From Pseudomonas linyingensis (GTDB lineage Bacteria; Pseudomonadota; Gammaproteobacteria; Pseudomonadales; Pseudomonadaceae): a stretch of DNA of 56,057 nucleotides. Positions 1 through 9,343 of this stretch are shown piece by piece. The notes under the pieces were generated by a model. It searched no databases, was not told the DNA's origin, and was given only the letters and a program-made list of their open reading frames with translations. The stretch covers positions 1 to 56,057 of the forward strand of contig NZ_FNZE01000024.1 in assembly GCF_900109175.1 (NCBI RefSeq), given 5' to 3'. The translations under genes were made by a program, and so were the position numbers. Positions within the stretch are counted from its first letter, which is position 1. Each line of letters starts with the position of its first letter.

Positions 1-39
1 TGAACCGCCCCGCGTTTCGCGGAGGCTCGTTGGTTTAAG

Positions 40-987
40 TCAGGCGGCAATGGCTTCCTGACTGGCGATCTGCCTGTAGTAGTTTGCCTCAGCTTCTGCA
101 GGAGGAATATACCCGAGGGGCTCCATGAGCCTCTGGTGGTTGAACCAGGACACCCATTCCAGCGTAGCCATCTCGACCGCTTCCCGGGATTTCCAGGGGC
201 CGCGGCGATGGATGACTTCAGCCTTGTACATACCGTTGATCGTCTCGGCCAAAGCGTTGTCGTAGCTGTCGCCCCGACTGCCGACCGAGGGCTCTATCCC
301 GGCTTCGGCCAGCCGCTCCGTGTAGCGGATTGAGACATACTGGGAGCCTCTGTCCGAATGGTGGATCAGGCCCTCCTTGCCGGCGGGCTGCCGGGCGTAG
401 AGCGCCTGCTCCAGCGCATCAAGCACGAAGTCCGTGGCCATGCTCCGGCTGACGCGCCAGCCGACGATACTGCGGGCGAACACATCCACGATGAAGGCGA
501 CATACAGCCAGCCCTGCCAAGTCGAGACATAGGTGAAATCCGACACCCAAAGCTGATTGGGGCGATCGGCCTTGAACTGCCGATTGACCAGGTCCAGCGG
601 GCACGGCGCTGATCGATCCGGAATCGTGGTGCGAACCGTCTTGCCACGGCGCGCGCCCTGCAGCCCCAGGCGGCGCATGAGCCGCTCCACGGTGCAGCGG
701 GCCACCGGTATCTGCTCGCGGTTCATCTGCTTCCAGACCTTGTCGGCGCCGTAGACTTCGAAATTGGCTTTCCAAACCCGCTGGATCTCCGGCTCCAGCG
801 CCTCATCGCGCTTGGCGCGAGCGCTGCGCAGGTCAGGATCGCGTTGTCGAGCGGCGTGTCGCCGGTACGCAGACGGGGCAACCTGCAATGCCTTGCAGAT
901 CGGCTCGACCCCGTAGGCGTCCCGGTGCTGATCGATGTAGGCGTTTACGACTTCAGTTTGCGGTCGAGCTCCGCCTGGGCAAAAAAA
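40..987 (-). CDS. IS3-family transposase OrfB (read as OrfAB fusion)
   Basis: Integrase-type DDE transposase. The rve core is recognisable: WVSDFTYV carries the first Asp, HHSDRGSQY the second, and the [15 protein letters not shown] segment the Glu. It is preceded by an HTH_21-like stretch. The frame is open up to a run of seven T on the coding strand (981-987), where OrfA ribosomes can slip back one base. The slip would give a fusion of about 409 residues, the usual active form in this family. An ATG at 888 exists but is probably not the functional start. Confidence 0.88.
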   Translation of the reverse strand, partial: FFCPGGARPQTEVVNAYIDQHRDAYGVEPICKALQVAPSAYRRHAARQRDPDLRSARAKRDEALEPEIQRVWKANFEVYGADKVWKQMNREQIPVARCTVERLMRRLGLQGARRGKTVRTTIPDRSAPCPLDLVNRQFKADRPNQLWVSDFTYVSTWQGWLYVAFIVDVFARSIVGWRVSRSMATDFVLDALEQALYARQPAGKEGLIHHSDRGSQYVSIRYTERLAEAGIEPSVGSRGDSYDNALAETINGMYKAEVIHRRGPWKSREAVEMATLEWVSWFNHQRLMEPLGYIPPAEAEANYYRQIASQEAIAA

Positions 988-1268
988 GCGCTGGCCGTGC
1001 GCAGGATGTCGTTGGCTCGCCGCAATTCCTTGTTCTCACGCTCCAGCGCCTTGAGGCGCTCCCGCTCGCTGGTAGTCATGCCTTCGCGCTGGCCCTTGTC
1101 GACCTCGTCGCGCTTGACCCACCCTAGCAACGTCTGAGGCACGCAGCCGATCTTCGGGGCGATGGATTCCACCGCCGCCCATAGCGACGGGTACTCCCCG
1201 CGGTGCTCTTGCACCATCCGCACAGCGCGCTCGCGAACCTCAGGGGAAAACTGGTTAGACTTGTTCAT
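945..1268 (-). CDS. IS3-family OrfA, helix-turn-helix protein
   Basis: A 107-residue protein with an N-terminal HTH_Tnp_1 domain (VRERAVRMV, then a SIAPKIGC recognition helix) followed by a leucine-rich coiled coil ([20 protein letters not shown]) used for dimerisation. The coding strand GC-TTT-TTT-T near the end is a plausible -1 frameshift site into OrfB. It binds the IS ends and supplies the N-terminus of OrfAB. Confidence 0.87.
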   Translation of the reverse strand: MNKSNQFSPEVRERAVRMVQEHRGEYPSLWAAVESIAPKIGCVPQTLLGWVKRDEVDKGQREGMTTSERERLKALERENKELRRANDILRTASAFFAQAELDRKLKS

Positions 1269-1339
1269 GGCTCCATTCTCTCAAGAGTTGGAGCCTCCGC
1301 GATACCCGGGGCGGTTCAGTAAAGGTGCAGGTACAGGTT

Positions 1340-1999
1340 TCAGGCGACGTGCCTGGCTTGCTGGGAAACGGCGTGGACTTCTGGGTTTTCCGCGAGAGAC
1401 ACGAAGGTGCCGGTACTGCCATCAAAGGCGTCGATACGTCCGGTCTCGATGTCATAGATCCAGCCATGCAGGGTCACGCGGCCCTCTTCGAGAGCCAGGC
1501 GAACGGATGGGTGGGTCTGGATGTTGGCCAGTTGCGCGATCACGTTCTCGCGCACCATGGAGGCGACTTTGCTGGGCTTATCCACGTGATGACGGGCCTC
1601 ATTAACTACCTTGGCCGAGTCGGCGTACCGCAACCAGCCGGCCACAGCGGGCATGTGATCCAGACATTTGCAGGTGGCGATGGCGGTCATCGCGCCGCAG
1701 TCGGAGTGGCCGCAGATCACGATGTCTGCAACGTTAAGTCCGGCGACCGCGTATTCGACTGAAGCCGAAACGCCACCCGGCTCTGGCCCATACGACGGCA
1801 CGATATTGCCGGCGTTGCGGATTACAAACAGATCGCCTGGCTCGCGTTGGGTGACCAACTCAGGCACCAGCCGGCTATCAGAGCAGGAGATGAAGAGAGC
1901 CTTCGGCGCCTGCTGATTGGCAAGGTCCTTGAACAGTTTGACCCGCTCAGGAAAAGCGTTTTTTTGAAACTTCAGAAATCCGTCGATGATCGCTTTCAT
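1340..1999 (-). CDS. cynT: Beta-class carbonic anhydrase CynT
   Basis: Interconverts CO2 and bicarbonate, normally to resupply the bicarbonate used by cyanase during cyanate breakdown. It has 219 residues, the same length as E. coli CynT. Zinc-site motifs are intact: CSDSR near residue 39 and the His-Cys pair in [11 protein letters not shown] near residue 100. The segment [15 protein letters not shown] is also very close to E. coli CynT. It is transcribed divergently from cynR, as in E. coli. The next gene there would be cynS, but an IS3 element begins 21 bases after the stop, so any cyanase gene lies outside this window or is lost. Cytoplasmic. Confidence 0.93.
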   Translation of the reverse strand: MKAIIDGFLKFQKNAFPERVKLFKDLANQQAPKALFISCSDSRLVPELVTQREPGDLFVIRNAGNIVPSYGPEPGGVSASVEYAVAGLNVADIVICGHSDCGAMTAIATCKCLDHMPAVAGWLRYADSAKVVNEARHHVDKPSKVASMVRENVIAQLANIQTHPSVRLALEEGRVTLHGWIYDIETGRIDAFDGSTGTFVSLAENPEVHAVSQQARHVA

Positions 2000-2109
2000 G
2001 GTTGCTGTCTCAATGTCGCTGGGTGTGAGACAAAGATTAAGCAGTGCATGACATAAAGTAAAAGTCTCATTTATTATGAGTCTGATTAGATTATCTTATG
2101 GGTTTAGAC
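2000..2109. promoter_or_regulatory. Divergent cynT/cynR control region
   Basis: AT-rich 110-base spacer between divergent genes. It contains an imperfect dyad GTCTCAT-TTATT-ATGAGTC (about 2066-2084), the interrupted-palindrome form LysR-type regulators bind. CynR binding here is inferred from the E. coli cyn arrangement. Confidence 0.55.
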
Positions 2110-2997
2110 ATGCTCGCTCGACACATCCAGTACTTCCTAGCCGTTGCGGAGCATCTCAGTTTCACGAAGGCTGCAGCGGCGCTGCATGTCTCTCAGCCGG
2201 CCCTTTCTCAGCAAGTAAGGCAGTTGGAAGAGAGCCTAGGAGCCCAGTTGTTTGACCGATCAGGCCGCACGACGCGTTTGACTGACGCGGGGGATGTCTA
2301 TCTTCTCTATGCGCGCCGTGCGTATCAGGAATTGCAGGAAGCCAAAAGGGCTATACATGATGTCAGCGACCTCAGCCGTGGCTCATTGCGTGTTGCCGTA
2401 ACGCCGACGTTCACGACCTATCTGGTGGGGCCGCTGATCGAGGCATTTCACTTCAGGCACCCCAAGATCACCGTCAACCTGAAAGAGATCTCCCAGGAGC
2501 GTATCGAGGAGCTTCTGTTGGCAGGAGAGTTGGACGTAGGGATCGCATTCGATGAAATACATGCACCGGACATCGAAGCCATCCCCTTGCTCAACGAAAC
2601 GCTCGCTTTGGTTATGAGCCGCAGACACCGCCTGGCCGAGGAACGCTCCATTACCTCGCACGGCCTGAGTGCTGAGTCGTTGGTCTTGCTCAGCACAGAG
2701 TTCGCCACTCGTGAGCAAATCGACCGCTACTGCCGCAAATATGAGATTCGCCCTAAGATTCAGATGGAAGCCAATGCCCTAGGCGCAGTGATTGAGATCG
2801 TTCGCCGGACGAATCTCTCGACCTTATTGCCTGCCAGAATTGCGTTGGCCCATGACGACCTGGTGGCCATCACGCTGGAGCCGGAGCGCTTGCAGCGACG
2901 GGCAGTCCTTATTCGGCGCAAAGACGCCTTTCTGAGCGCGGCGGTGCGAGTTTTCATTGATCTGGCTAAAGAAGTATCCAGCGATCTTGATGATTAA
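2110..2997 (+). CDS. cynR: LysR-type regulator CynR
   Basis: Activator of the cyn genes, responding to cyanate in E. coli. N-terminal winged helix ([20 protein letters not shown], then [17 protein letters not shown]) and a LysR substrate-binding domain. Conserved stretches shared with E. coli CynR include [26 protein letters not shown], and [11 protein letters not shown]. An upstream in-frame ATG at 2098 would add four residues. I prefer 2110 because CynR proteins begin ML-RHI. Neither start has a clear ribosome site. Full length (295 aa). Confidence 0.9.
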   Translation: MLARHIQYFLAVAEHLSFTKAAAALHVSQPALSQQVRQLEESLGAQLFDRSGRTTRLTDAGDVYLLYARRAYQELQEAKRAIHDVSDLSRGSLRVAVTPTFTTYLVGPLIEAFHFRHPKITVNLKEISQERIEELLLAGELDVGIAFDEIHAPDIEAIPLLNETLALVMSRRHRLAEERSITSHGLSAESLVLLSTEFATREQIDRYCRKYEIRPKIQMEANALGAVIEIVRRTNLSTLLPARIALAHDDLVAITLEPERLQRRAVLIRRKDAFLSAAVRVFIDLAKEVSSDLDD

Positions 2998-3264
2998 GGC
3001 CGTGCGCGACTGCATGTTGCGCGTGCGCAAAGTGGTGCCCGCCAGTACTCGTCATCTGATGATTATCGGGGGAATGAGTGTTGCCGCTGGGGCTGACGCG
3101 CAACATGGCGCAGGGGGGAGTGAAAATGCAACGATGATGCCTTGCCCTCCCGACGACGCGGAAAGACTAGAAGGAAAACAAAGCCCGGTATTGGCTTCCT
3201 AACCGCCGACGGCGCGCTGATGTGTATCACAAACCGCAATAGGGATTACGCATCGCTTCTGAAC
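2998..3264. other. Intergenic, no supported gene
   Basis: A frame continuing to 3202 encodes a short peptide with a hydrophobic patch (MIIGGMSVAAGA), but it overlaps cynR, has no ribosome site and no recognisable family. I see nothing else convincing here. Confidence 0.5.
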
Positions 3265-3302
3265 GAAAAAACCTGATCCTTTAAGTCAAAAGGATCAGGT
3301 TA
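3265..3302 (-). terminator. Rho-independent terminator
   Basis: Perfect 13-bp stem AACCTGATCCTTT/AAAGGATCAGGTT with a 6-base loop. A run of A on the left becomes the U-tract for minus-strand transcripts. It lies just after the stop of the DUF1348 remnant. Confidence 0.85.
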
Positions 3303-3310
3303 ACGATGAC

Positions 3311-3605
3311 TTACAGGCCGAGCTCGGTCAGGCCTGGGTGGTCATCCGGACGGCGGCCCAGTGGCCAGTGGAACTTACGCTCGCTTTCCTTGATCGGCAT
3401 GTCATTTACGCAAGCGAAGCGACGGTGCATCAGACCATCAGCTTCAAATTCCCAGTTCTCGTTGCCATAGGAGCGGAACCAGTTACCGGAATCATCATGC
3501 CACTCGTACGCGTAACGGACGGCGATGCGGTTATCGGTAAAGGCCCAGAGCTCTTTGATCAGGCGATAATCCAGCTCTTTTTTCCACTTGCGGGTGAGGA
3601 AACCT
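3311..3605 (-). pseudogene. 3' remnant of a DUF1348 (NTF2-like) gene
   Basis: About 97 C-terminal residues remain: [41 protein letters not shown], and the ending [19 protein letters not shown]. These are the highly conserved parts of the DUF1348 family, usually about 150 residues. The 5' part is missing because an IS5-family element starts at about 3610. The apparent ATG at 3733 lies inside the IS. The missing 5' half is not found on the other side of the IS, so DNA was deleted as well as inserted. Function of the family is not established. Confidence 0.85.
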
Positions 3606-3609
3606 TTAG

Positions 3610-4801
3610 GGACAGTCTGAAAAAGACTTTCTGATTTTGACAAAATAGCCGAACGCCACCCACCGAGTTTTCTGATGAAGCAGATGACCTTTCCCGATGC
3701 CGAGTACGCCGGCAAGCGCAAGCAGACCCGCAAAGAGCTGTTCCTGATCGAGATGGATCGGGTGGTGCCGTGGAAGGGGTTGATTGCCCTGATCGAGCCG
3801 CATTACCCCAAGGGTGAAGGTGGCCGTCCGGCGTACCCGTTGATGGCAATGCTGCGGGTTCATCTAATGCAAAACTGGTTCGGTTATAGCGATCCAGCGA
3901 TGGAGGAGGCACTGTACGAGACCACCATCCTGCGGCAGTTCGCGGGGCTGAGCCTGGAGCGTATCCCCGACGAAACCACCATCCTCAACTTCCGTCGCCT
4001 GCTGGAGAAACACGAACTGGCTGCTGGCATCCTGGCCGTGATCAATGGCTACCTGGGTGACCGTGGCCTGTCGCTGCGCCAAGGCACCATCGTCGATGCC
4101 ACGCTGATCAATGCGCCGAGTTCGACCAAGAACAAAGACGGCAAGCGCGACCCAGAGATGCACCAGACCAAGAAGGGCAACCAGTATTACTTTGGCATGA
4201 AGGCCCACATCGGCGTCGATGACGAATCGGGCCTGGTACATAGCGTGGTAGGTACGGCGGCTAACGTGGCGGACGTCACCCAGGTCGACAAGTTGCTGCA
4301 TGGCGAGGAAAACGTGGTCTGCGCCGATGCGGGTTATACCGGCGTCGAGAAGCGTGCCGAGCATGATGGCCGCGAAGTGATTTGGCAGGTGGCAGCACGG
4401 CGCAGCACTTACAAAAAGCTGGGCAAGAGCAGCGCGCTGTACAAAGCCAGACGCAAGATCGAGAAAGCCAAGGCTCAGGTACGGGCCAAGGTTGAGCACC
4501 CGTTTCGGGTGATCAAGCGGCAGTTCGGTTATGTGAAGACGCGCTTCCGTGGCCTGGCCAAGAATACTGCGCAACTGGTGACACTGTTCGCGCTGTCGAA
4601 CCTGTGGATGGCACGCCGACATTTGCTGACCAATGCAGGAGAGGTGCGCCTGTAATGCAGGAAATGGCCGCCGCGAGGTGTTCTAGGCGGCTAGAAACAC
4701 CGAAATAAGCGGGTTATCTGATCGTTTTTAATCGGTTTGCCGCTTTCAAAATCGGCGGAGGCTGAAGTCAGCCAGAAATGCATGTCTACTTCAGACCATC
4801 C
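3610..4801 (+). mobile_element. IS5-family insertion sequence
   Basis: Ends GGACAGTCTGAAAAAG (left) and, reading inward on the other strand, GGATGGTCTGAAGTAG (right) are imperfect inverted repeats around one transposase gene. Flanking tetranucleotides are TTAG (left, 3606-3609) and CTAG (right, 4802-4805). Both fit the YTAR target of IS5-type elements but they are not identical, and two different broken genes flank the element. It therefore probably mediated a deletion or recombination rather than being a simple insertion. Confidence 0.85.
3675..4655 (+). CDS. IS5-family transposase
   Basis: 326-residue DDE transposase of the IS5 group. It has the N-terminal DUF772-like region ([20 protein letters not shown], then [11 protein letters not shown]), the DATLI motif with the first catalytic Asp, and [15 protein letters not shown]. 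The second Asp is in VCADAGYTG. The Y-(2)-R-(3)-E-(6)-K signature region is around [17 protein letters not shown]. It appears intact and potentially active. Confidence 0.92.
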   Translation: MKQMTFPDAEYAGKRKQTRKELFLIEMDRVVPWKGLIALIEPHYPKGEGGRPAYPLMAMLRVHLMQNWFGYSDPAMEEALYETTILRQFAGLSLERIPDETTILNFRRLLEKHELAAGILAVINGYLGDRGLSLRQGTIVDATLINAPSSTKNKDGKRDPEMHQTKKGNQYYFGMKAHIGVDDESGLVHSVVGTAANVADVTQVDKLLHGEENVVCADAGYTGVEKRAEHDGREVIWQVAARRSTYKKLGKSSALYKARRKIEKAKAQVRAKVEHPFRVIKRQFGYVKTRFRGLAKNTAQLVTLFALSNLWMARRHLLTNAGEVRL

Positions 4802-4804
4802 CTA

Positions 4805-5377
4805 GAGAAAGTGCGCAAGGGCCTCAGAAAGGAGCTGAAACCGTCCCAGAGCCGGACTCTCAAGGGAGACCGGAAAATCCTGCTGAAACGCGCTCACGAA
4901 GTCTCAGACCGGGAGCGCCTCATCATGGAGACCTGGACAGGCGCGTTCCCGCAACTGCTGGCCGCCTACGAGCACAAGGAGCGCTTCTACGGCATCTGGG
5001 ACGCCACCACACGGCTCCAGGCAGAAGCCGCCCTGGACGAGTGGATAGCCACCATCCCGAAGGGCCAAAAGGAAGTCTGGAGCGATCTGGTCAGGGCAGT
5101 GGGAAACTGGCGCGAAGAGACCATGACCTACTTCGAGACGGACATGCCCGTCACCAACGCTTACACGGAGTCCATCAACCGACTGGCCAAGGACAAGAAC
5201 CGTGAAGGGCGCGGTTACTCCTTCGAGGTGATGCGGGCACGAATGCTCTACACCACGAAGCACAAGAAGAAGGCACTGACTGCGAAGGTCTCTCCTTTCT
5301 ACAAGAAAACCATCGGTTACGGACTGCCGGACTTCGCAGAGGAACTCAACTACGGAGTCGATCTATCAACCATCTGA
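4805..5377 (+). pseudogene. 3' remnant of an ISL3-family transposase
   Basis: Roughly 190 C-terminal residues of an ISL3-type (DDE_Tnp_ISL3) transposase. The conserved end DMPVTNAYTESINRLAKDKN followed by RGYSFEVMRARMLY is clear. The 5' part is cut off exactly at the IS5-family element; the ATG at 4778 belongs to the IS end. A full ISL3 transposase is about 400-430 residues, so this copy is dead. Confidence 0.85.
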
Positions 5378-5390
5378 GGGTGGTATCAGA

Positions 5391-5416
5391 TTGATGGGGT
5401 GAAGGTGCCCCATCAA
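5391..5416. terminator. Hairpin between convergent remnants
   Basis: TTGATGGGG and CCCCATCAA form a 9-bp stem with an 8-base loop, overlapping the stop codon of the minus-strand remnant. No strong T-run. It may be a weak terminator or part of the ISL3 element's end. Confidence 0.45.
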
Positions 5417-5894
5417 CCATTAAATCCGTATACCCTGAATGCTTTGCTTCGGGCTTCCCGCTCTATGCGTTGAACAATTTCCTCAGCAGGAATTTTCCCC
5501 TTGTCGTAAGCGTAGGTGATTTGGGCGTAGCTGCCGTTGTCAAAATCCCGCTTGGGGCCGAGCGCTTTGTCGTGAATAACGAATCCGCGATCTTCGGATT
5601 CCTGCAGCGCGTGGTGCGCCGTTTGATCAACAACCTTGCCACGATAGCTTCGGCCATGCTGGGCCGCGGCTTCTGAAATCGTGATGTTGGGGGCCGAGCC
5701 TTTGGCGACCGCATCCAACTGCTTCAGCGAGGCCTGGCGAGCCCGGTATGGGGCCGCAAACTGCGCCTCCACCCATTGCGGGGCATTGGGCTCAAACACC
5801 ACGTCCGGGCCGTTCTTTGTGACAACGCGAATGGGCGTGGTGCCCGAATTGTCAAAAATCAGCGCCTTGTCGGAGTGCTCCACTGCAGCCGGTA
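5413..5894 (-). pseudogene. 3' part of a KfrB-domain gene cut by IS1071
   Basis: The frame is open right up to the IS1071 end and continues into it without a stop, so the natural start was removed. The GTG at 5883 gives 156 residues. The C-terminal half fits the KfrB domain pattern: HGRSYRGKVVDQT, then HALQESEDRGFVIHDKALG, then FDNGSYAQITYAYDKGKI. Such domains occur at the ends of plasmid mobility proteins and primases and resemble the GRAYRGRV segment of TraC here. The parent gene cannot be named. It is not part of the usual IncP-1 backbone and was probably imported. Confidence 0.7.
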
Positions 5895-6004
5895 GGGGTC
5901 TCCTCGTTTTCAGTGCAATAAGTGACGGTACGAAAAGCTAGCACTGGCGCGGAGGTGGTGTTGGTAGATCGTTGATTTCATTGACTTTCCTGTTCACTTT
6001 CAAA
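5895..6004. repeat. IS1071 inverted repeat, left
   Basis: About 110 bp. The outer 38 bp, ending GTGACGGTACG, are identical to the right copy. The inner part has scattered differences. Confidence 0.9.
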
Positions 6005-6037
6005 TCTGCGATTCGTGGCGTCAAACCGTGGTCGGTT

Positions 6038-8953
6038 TCATCCATTGGTGCCAGTTATCGATGCATTTGGCCGCGAAGGCAGGATTTGGTCAGCATAGCG
6101 GTCAACCGGGAAGCGAAACACACCCCGCAAGTTGATGCTCTCCAGCCTGGTGGGCGCAATCTTCCCGATCAGTTCCGGTGGAATGACCTGGCGGCGGTTC
6201 GACCAGCGATCCAGGACCGCCTGCATCTGTGAGGTATTCCACGCCATCACGATGTTGGCCATCAGGCTCAACGCATCGGCCACAGCCTGCATTTCATCGA
6301 CACGTTTGGCCTGCGCCGGGCTGATCCGGCCGGTATAAATGGCGCGCTTGAGGGCGTTAACAGCCTCGCCCCGATTGAGCACCCGGCGCAACTCGTTCCT
6401 GAAAGCGTCCTTGACAAAGTAGTCAGCCAAAAACGCCGTACGCAGCAACCGCCCCAATTGCACGCCAGCCTCATAGATTGGATCGCCCTGGGCGGCAGAA
6501 CCGAACCGCGCAAGAGCTGCCACCGCACTGGCATGTCCGCTCATGACCGAGGCTGCCAGGTGCACCAGACTATCCCAATGCTTTTCGATCAAAGCGACGT
6601 CGACATTGGCTTCGCACACCGCAGCGATTTCTGCGGGCACTTTGGTGCCGCGTGGCACAAAGAGGTGGCGCTGTTTGAGTTCCTTCAACCGCGGGCAAAG
6701 ATCAAAACCAAGCAAACGGGCATGTGACATGGCAAAGTCGGTGTAGCCATGGGTATCCACAGCAAGCTGGCTGGTCTCCAGCTTTTCTTGGCGGATGACA
6801 CCTTCAATGGCCACGCCCGCCTGGCGCTCATTGAGCACAAAGGGCTGCGCATGGAAGATGCCCCACCGGTCTTTTACATGGGAGTAGATTCCAATGGAAG
6901 GTGTGTTGCGCCGAGGATCAAGCCGGGCTTGCCACACCCGTTTGGTGGTCTCCATGGTCATCATGTCAGAAGATGCCAAATCGGACCGCCCCCAGGTGGC
7001 GGCAATCGGGTGTCGCTGCATGAATTCCAGCACAGCCTGGCAGGCCTGGCTCAGACGCCGTTCGTCCCGCGCCCAGCGCATGGCCTGGCGAATGCTGGTG
7101 GCAGACAATTGCGGAATCATGCGCGCGCATTCGACCGCAGTCAGACTGGTGCCGTGGGCCATGATGCCGGCATAGACCATCAGCAGCTCGTCGGTAGAGC
7201 GCGGCTCACGTCCGAGCATGATCCAGCTAAAGCGCACCTGGGCGTCAACGGCCAGAATCACTTCCGGCAATTGAACCTCACCGATGCGGTGATCCAAAGC
7301 CGCGCGCAGCTTGGTCACTTCTGGGTCTTCGTCCTCTGCGGGCAATGGCGACAAATGGAGTTCATCATCCACGCGCAGTACGCCACTGCGGGCTGCAGCG
7401 GCCACCGCATCGACACCGGCAGTTACTCTGGCCAGCAAAGGCTTCAAGAAAGTGGCAGCCTTGCTGGGTAACGATAGACGGGCATAGTGTTTCTTGGACT
7501 CTGCCTGCCAACGCTCGTCCGTGAAGAACAAGCGCGCACGACCCCGAAAGCTCAGGCTGTGCTCAATCCAGACCGAGCCATTGCGCACCGCGCGGCGCAG
7601 GGCAAACAGGGTGGCCACCTCCAACGCCTGAAACGCCCGTTCCCGGTCTGGGCTGGAGATCGAAACCTGCCAGATCATTCCCAGACTTGGTGCCACCACT
7701 TCAACTGGCAGCTTTCTGGATCCTTTGAGATATAAAGCTTGCAGCTTGGCAAGGTACTCGATGGCAGGATGCTCGCCGGTGGCCTGCCAGGGCAGCTTTG
7801 CAATGGCGACGAGCAACGACCGCACGGGGCGAATTCCATCAATCAATCCCTCGCGGACCAGGGAGGCCCTGCTCGGTGGTTTGCGTTTCTGGGTTTCGGT
7901 GATCAAGGCTTCAAGACGGGCACGCAACTCAGCATCTGGCACCGCACCTTGCGCGCTCAAGGCAACAAGTTCGCCGAGCAGCGTTTTGTACATTGCGGCC
8001 CAATTGACGGTAGCGGGGACATCGGCGGCAGCCTGACGCCACAGATCGGCGATCCGGCGCTGCACCATAAGGATCAACTGGTCTGTGGTGGTGAACAGGC
8101 AATACCGAAGAAAGCATGCGACCTCCACGGTGCGCGCTGGCTCTTTGATCTTGGCTCCGGCTGAGGGCGGCCTGGAGACAAGTCGGCGCGCGTAGCGGCG
8201 CAAGATGAGATCGGGGATGTCTGCCAGGTGCTTATGAACGTCCAGCGTGTAAAGCAGGTCGATGCGCTCCAGTACCTCGCTGATTTGGCGGGTTGAGTGT
8301 TTCGCCGGTGCAGCCCATAGCCAACTCTGCTGGGTTTGTCCATCTGGGCGCAGCTCTGAAACTGAGGCTCGCCAGCGATCAAGTGTTGCTGGATCAACGC
8401 TGGCGGCGATGGCGGTGCCTGTTTCAACTTCAAGCTGGGCAAGTGCCGCCGCAATCAGTGTCCGAATTGCCCGCTCGTGCACGATCACCAGCTTGTTCTT
8501 GTACAGCCATTGACGCGCCCGCACGAGTAGCTGATCGCGGTCGGCGCAGCGCGCCACTTCGTCGCGCAGTTCACGTACCAGTGAGCGGCGCTGGTGCTCG
8601 CTCATCCACTGGAATCCAAGGACCGTGCAGGCTACTTGTTGGTGATCGAATAGCGTGCGCCCGCGTTCATACATGGCTCTCAGCGAGGCGACTTCTGGTG
8701 CTGCAATGCCAAGCTCGTTGCCAAGGTGGCGCCACAAGGCTACTGGAATTACCCGAAAGGCACCGAGCAAACGCCCACTCATGCGCAGGAAACCAATATG
8801 GAGCGCCAGACCAAGCTTGTGGGAATCACCTCGGCGTGCATTGATTGCGTCGCGCTCGGCACCATCGAAGGTGAAAAATGCCTTCATCTCGAAGTCGCTG
8901 ATATCGCGGGGGAGCCCACGCATCCCCAAAAACGTTGTGTGCCAACCCTGCAT
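6038..8953 (-). CDS. tnpA: IS1071 Tn3-family transposase TnpA
   Basis: 971-residue transposase that acts on the long inverted repeats by replicative transposition. An N-terminal DUF4158-type region is followed by the Tn3 DDE core: ILAVDAQVRFSWIMLG carries the first Asp, QLAVDTHGYTDFAM the second, and the Glu is near the C-terminal RVLNRGEAVNALKRAIY. The start at 8953 (MQGWHTTF) is chosen over the upstream ATG at 8965 because the related element at 50754 begins MQSWHTTY. No resolvase gene is present, as is normal for IS1071. Confidence 0.93.
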   Translation of the reverse strand: MQGWHTTFLGMRGLPRDISDFEMKAFFTFDGAERDAINARRGDSHKLGLALHIGFLRMSGRLLGAFRVIPVALWRHLGNELGIAAPEVASLRAMYERGRTLFDHQQVACTVLGFQWMSEHQRRSLVRELRDEVARCADRDQLLVRARQWLYKNKLVIVHERAIRTLIAAALAQLEVETGTAIAASVDPATLDRWRASVSELRPDGQTQQSWLWAAPAKHSTRQISEVLERIDLLYTLDVHKHLADIPDLILRRYARRLVSRPPSAGAKIKEPARTVEVACFLRYCLFTTTDQLILMVQRRIADLWRQAAADVPATVNWAAMYKTLLGELVALSAQGAVPDAELRARLEALITETQKRKPPSRASLVREGLIDGIRPVRSLLVAIAKLPWQATGEHPAIEYLAKLQALYLKGSRKLPVEVVAPSLGMIWQVSISSPDRERAFQALEVATLFALRRAVRNGSVWIEHSLSFRGRARLFFTDERWQAESKKHYARLSLPSKAATFLKPLLARVTAGVDAVAAAARSGVLRVDDELHLSPLPAEDEDPEVTKLRAALDHRIGEVQLPEVILAVDAQVRFSWIMLGREPRSTDELLMVYAGIMAHGTSLTAVECARMIPQLSATSIRQAMRWARDERRLSQACQAVLEFMQRHPIAATWGRSDLASSDMMTMETTKRVWQARLDPRRNTPSIGIYSHVKDRWGIFHAQPFVLNERQAGVAIEGVIRQEKLETSQLAVDTHGYTDFAMSHARLLGFDLCPRLKELKQRHLFVPRGTKVPAEIAAVCEANVDVALIEKHWDSLVHLAASVMSGHASAVAALARFGSAAQGDPIYEAGVQLGRLLRTAFLADYFVKDAFRNELRRVLNRGEAVNALKRAIYTGRISPAQAKRVDEMQAVADALSLMANIVMAWNTSQMQAVLDRWSNRRQVIPPELIGKIAPTRLESINLRGVFRFPVDRYADQILPSRPNASITGTNG

Positions 8954-8988
8954 CGTGAACCTCAAAAGTGGGAGGCCACCATACCCGT

Positions 8989-9098
8989 TTACAAAGCGAA
9001 CAGGAAAGTCAATGAAATCAACGGTCTACCCAGACCACCCCCGCGCCAGTGCTAGCTTTGCGTACCGTCACTTATTGCACTGAAAACGAGGAGACCCC
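8989..9098. repeat. IS1071 inverted repeat, right
   Basis: Mirror copy of the left repeat. Its last base is followed directly by GAAATGGCGATG, the half of a backbone stem-loop unit. Confidence 0.9.
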
Positions 9099-9103
9099 GA
9101 AAT

Positions 9104-9250
9104 GGCGATGCGAGATCCAGGCGGGCAGGGCGGCCGCCATCGTCGGAACTGGCGATGGTCGACCGCGCCGGCGTGCATCGCCGGAAATGGCGATGCTGCA
9201 GCTCGACGTGCGCGGGCCTGGTGGCATCGTCGGATGCGGCGATGCTCGAG
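9104..9250 (+). repeat. Stem-loop/palindrome repeat array A (after traC)
   Basis: Four units. Each is CATCGYC, a 6-base loop, GGCGATG, then a short linker word: CGAGATCC at 9111, GTCGAC at 9158, CTGCAG at 9196, CTCGAG at 9245. The first unit lacks its left arm because IS1071 begins there. The array ends at the A-run of the traC terminator. The R751 genome paper describes a repeat family at these insertion hot spots; this is very likely the same family. Confidence 0.85.
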
Positions 9251-9251
9251 C

Positions 9252-9282
9252 AAAAAAAAGCCGCCTCGGGGTGCGAGGCGGC
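9252..9282 (-). terminator. Terminator of the traC-side tra operon
   Basis: 8-bp stem GCCGCCTC/GAGGCGGC followed on the minus strand by eight T. It lies 60 bases after the traC stop. Confidence 0.85.
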
Positions 9283-9343
9283 GATGACTGCCGGCGGCCA
9301 GGGAGGGAGGAAACCGCGCGTGTGGTTGCAGCCCTCCGGGACT

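Larger units (their letters stand above)
1..1318 (-). mobile_element. IS3-family insertion sequence, complete
   Basis: The two ends are inverted repeats: the left end begins TGAACCGCCCCG at base 1, and the complement of the right end reads the same for 12 bases and stays similar for about 28. Inside are the two overlapping frames (OrfA, OrfB) typical of IS3-family elements, on the minus strand. The element ends 21 bases past the cynT stop codon. The left flank lies outside the window, so a target duplication cannot be checked. I do not assign an ISfinder name. Confidence 0.9.
5895..9098 (-). mobile_element. IS1071 (Tn3-family insertion sequence), complete
   Basis: Two inverted repeats of about 110 bp starting GGGGTCTCCTCG bound exactly 3204 bp with a single tnpA, matching the known size and layout of IS1071. 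This element often flanks catabolic gene sets on IncP-1beta plasmids. The 5-bp flanks differ (CGGTA left, GAAAT right), so there is no target duplication. The right end abuts the loop of a backbone repeat unit, and the left end cuts the KfrB-domain gene. Confidence 0.93.

Noticed and set aside
2957..3202. 81-codon frame overlapping the end of cynR
   Set aside because: No ribosome site, no homology recognised, mostly overlaps or trails cynR.
6749..7471. 240-codon plus-strand frame within IS1071
   Set aside because: Antisense of tnpA; IS1071 is known to carry only tnpA.
9104..9250. Stem-loop arrays as integron attC sites or CRISPR
   Set aside because: No integrase gene or cassettes; units are 20 bp with short irregular linkers and no attC R-box consensus that I can see.
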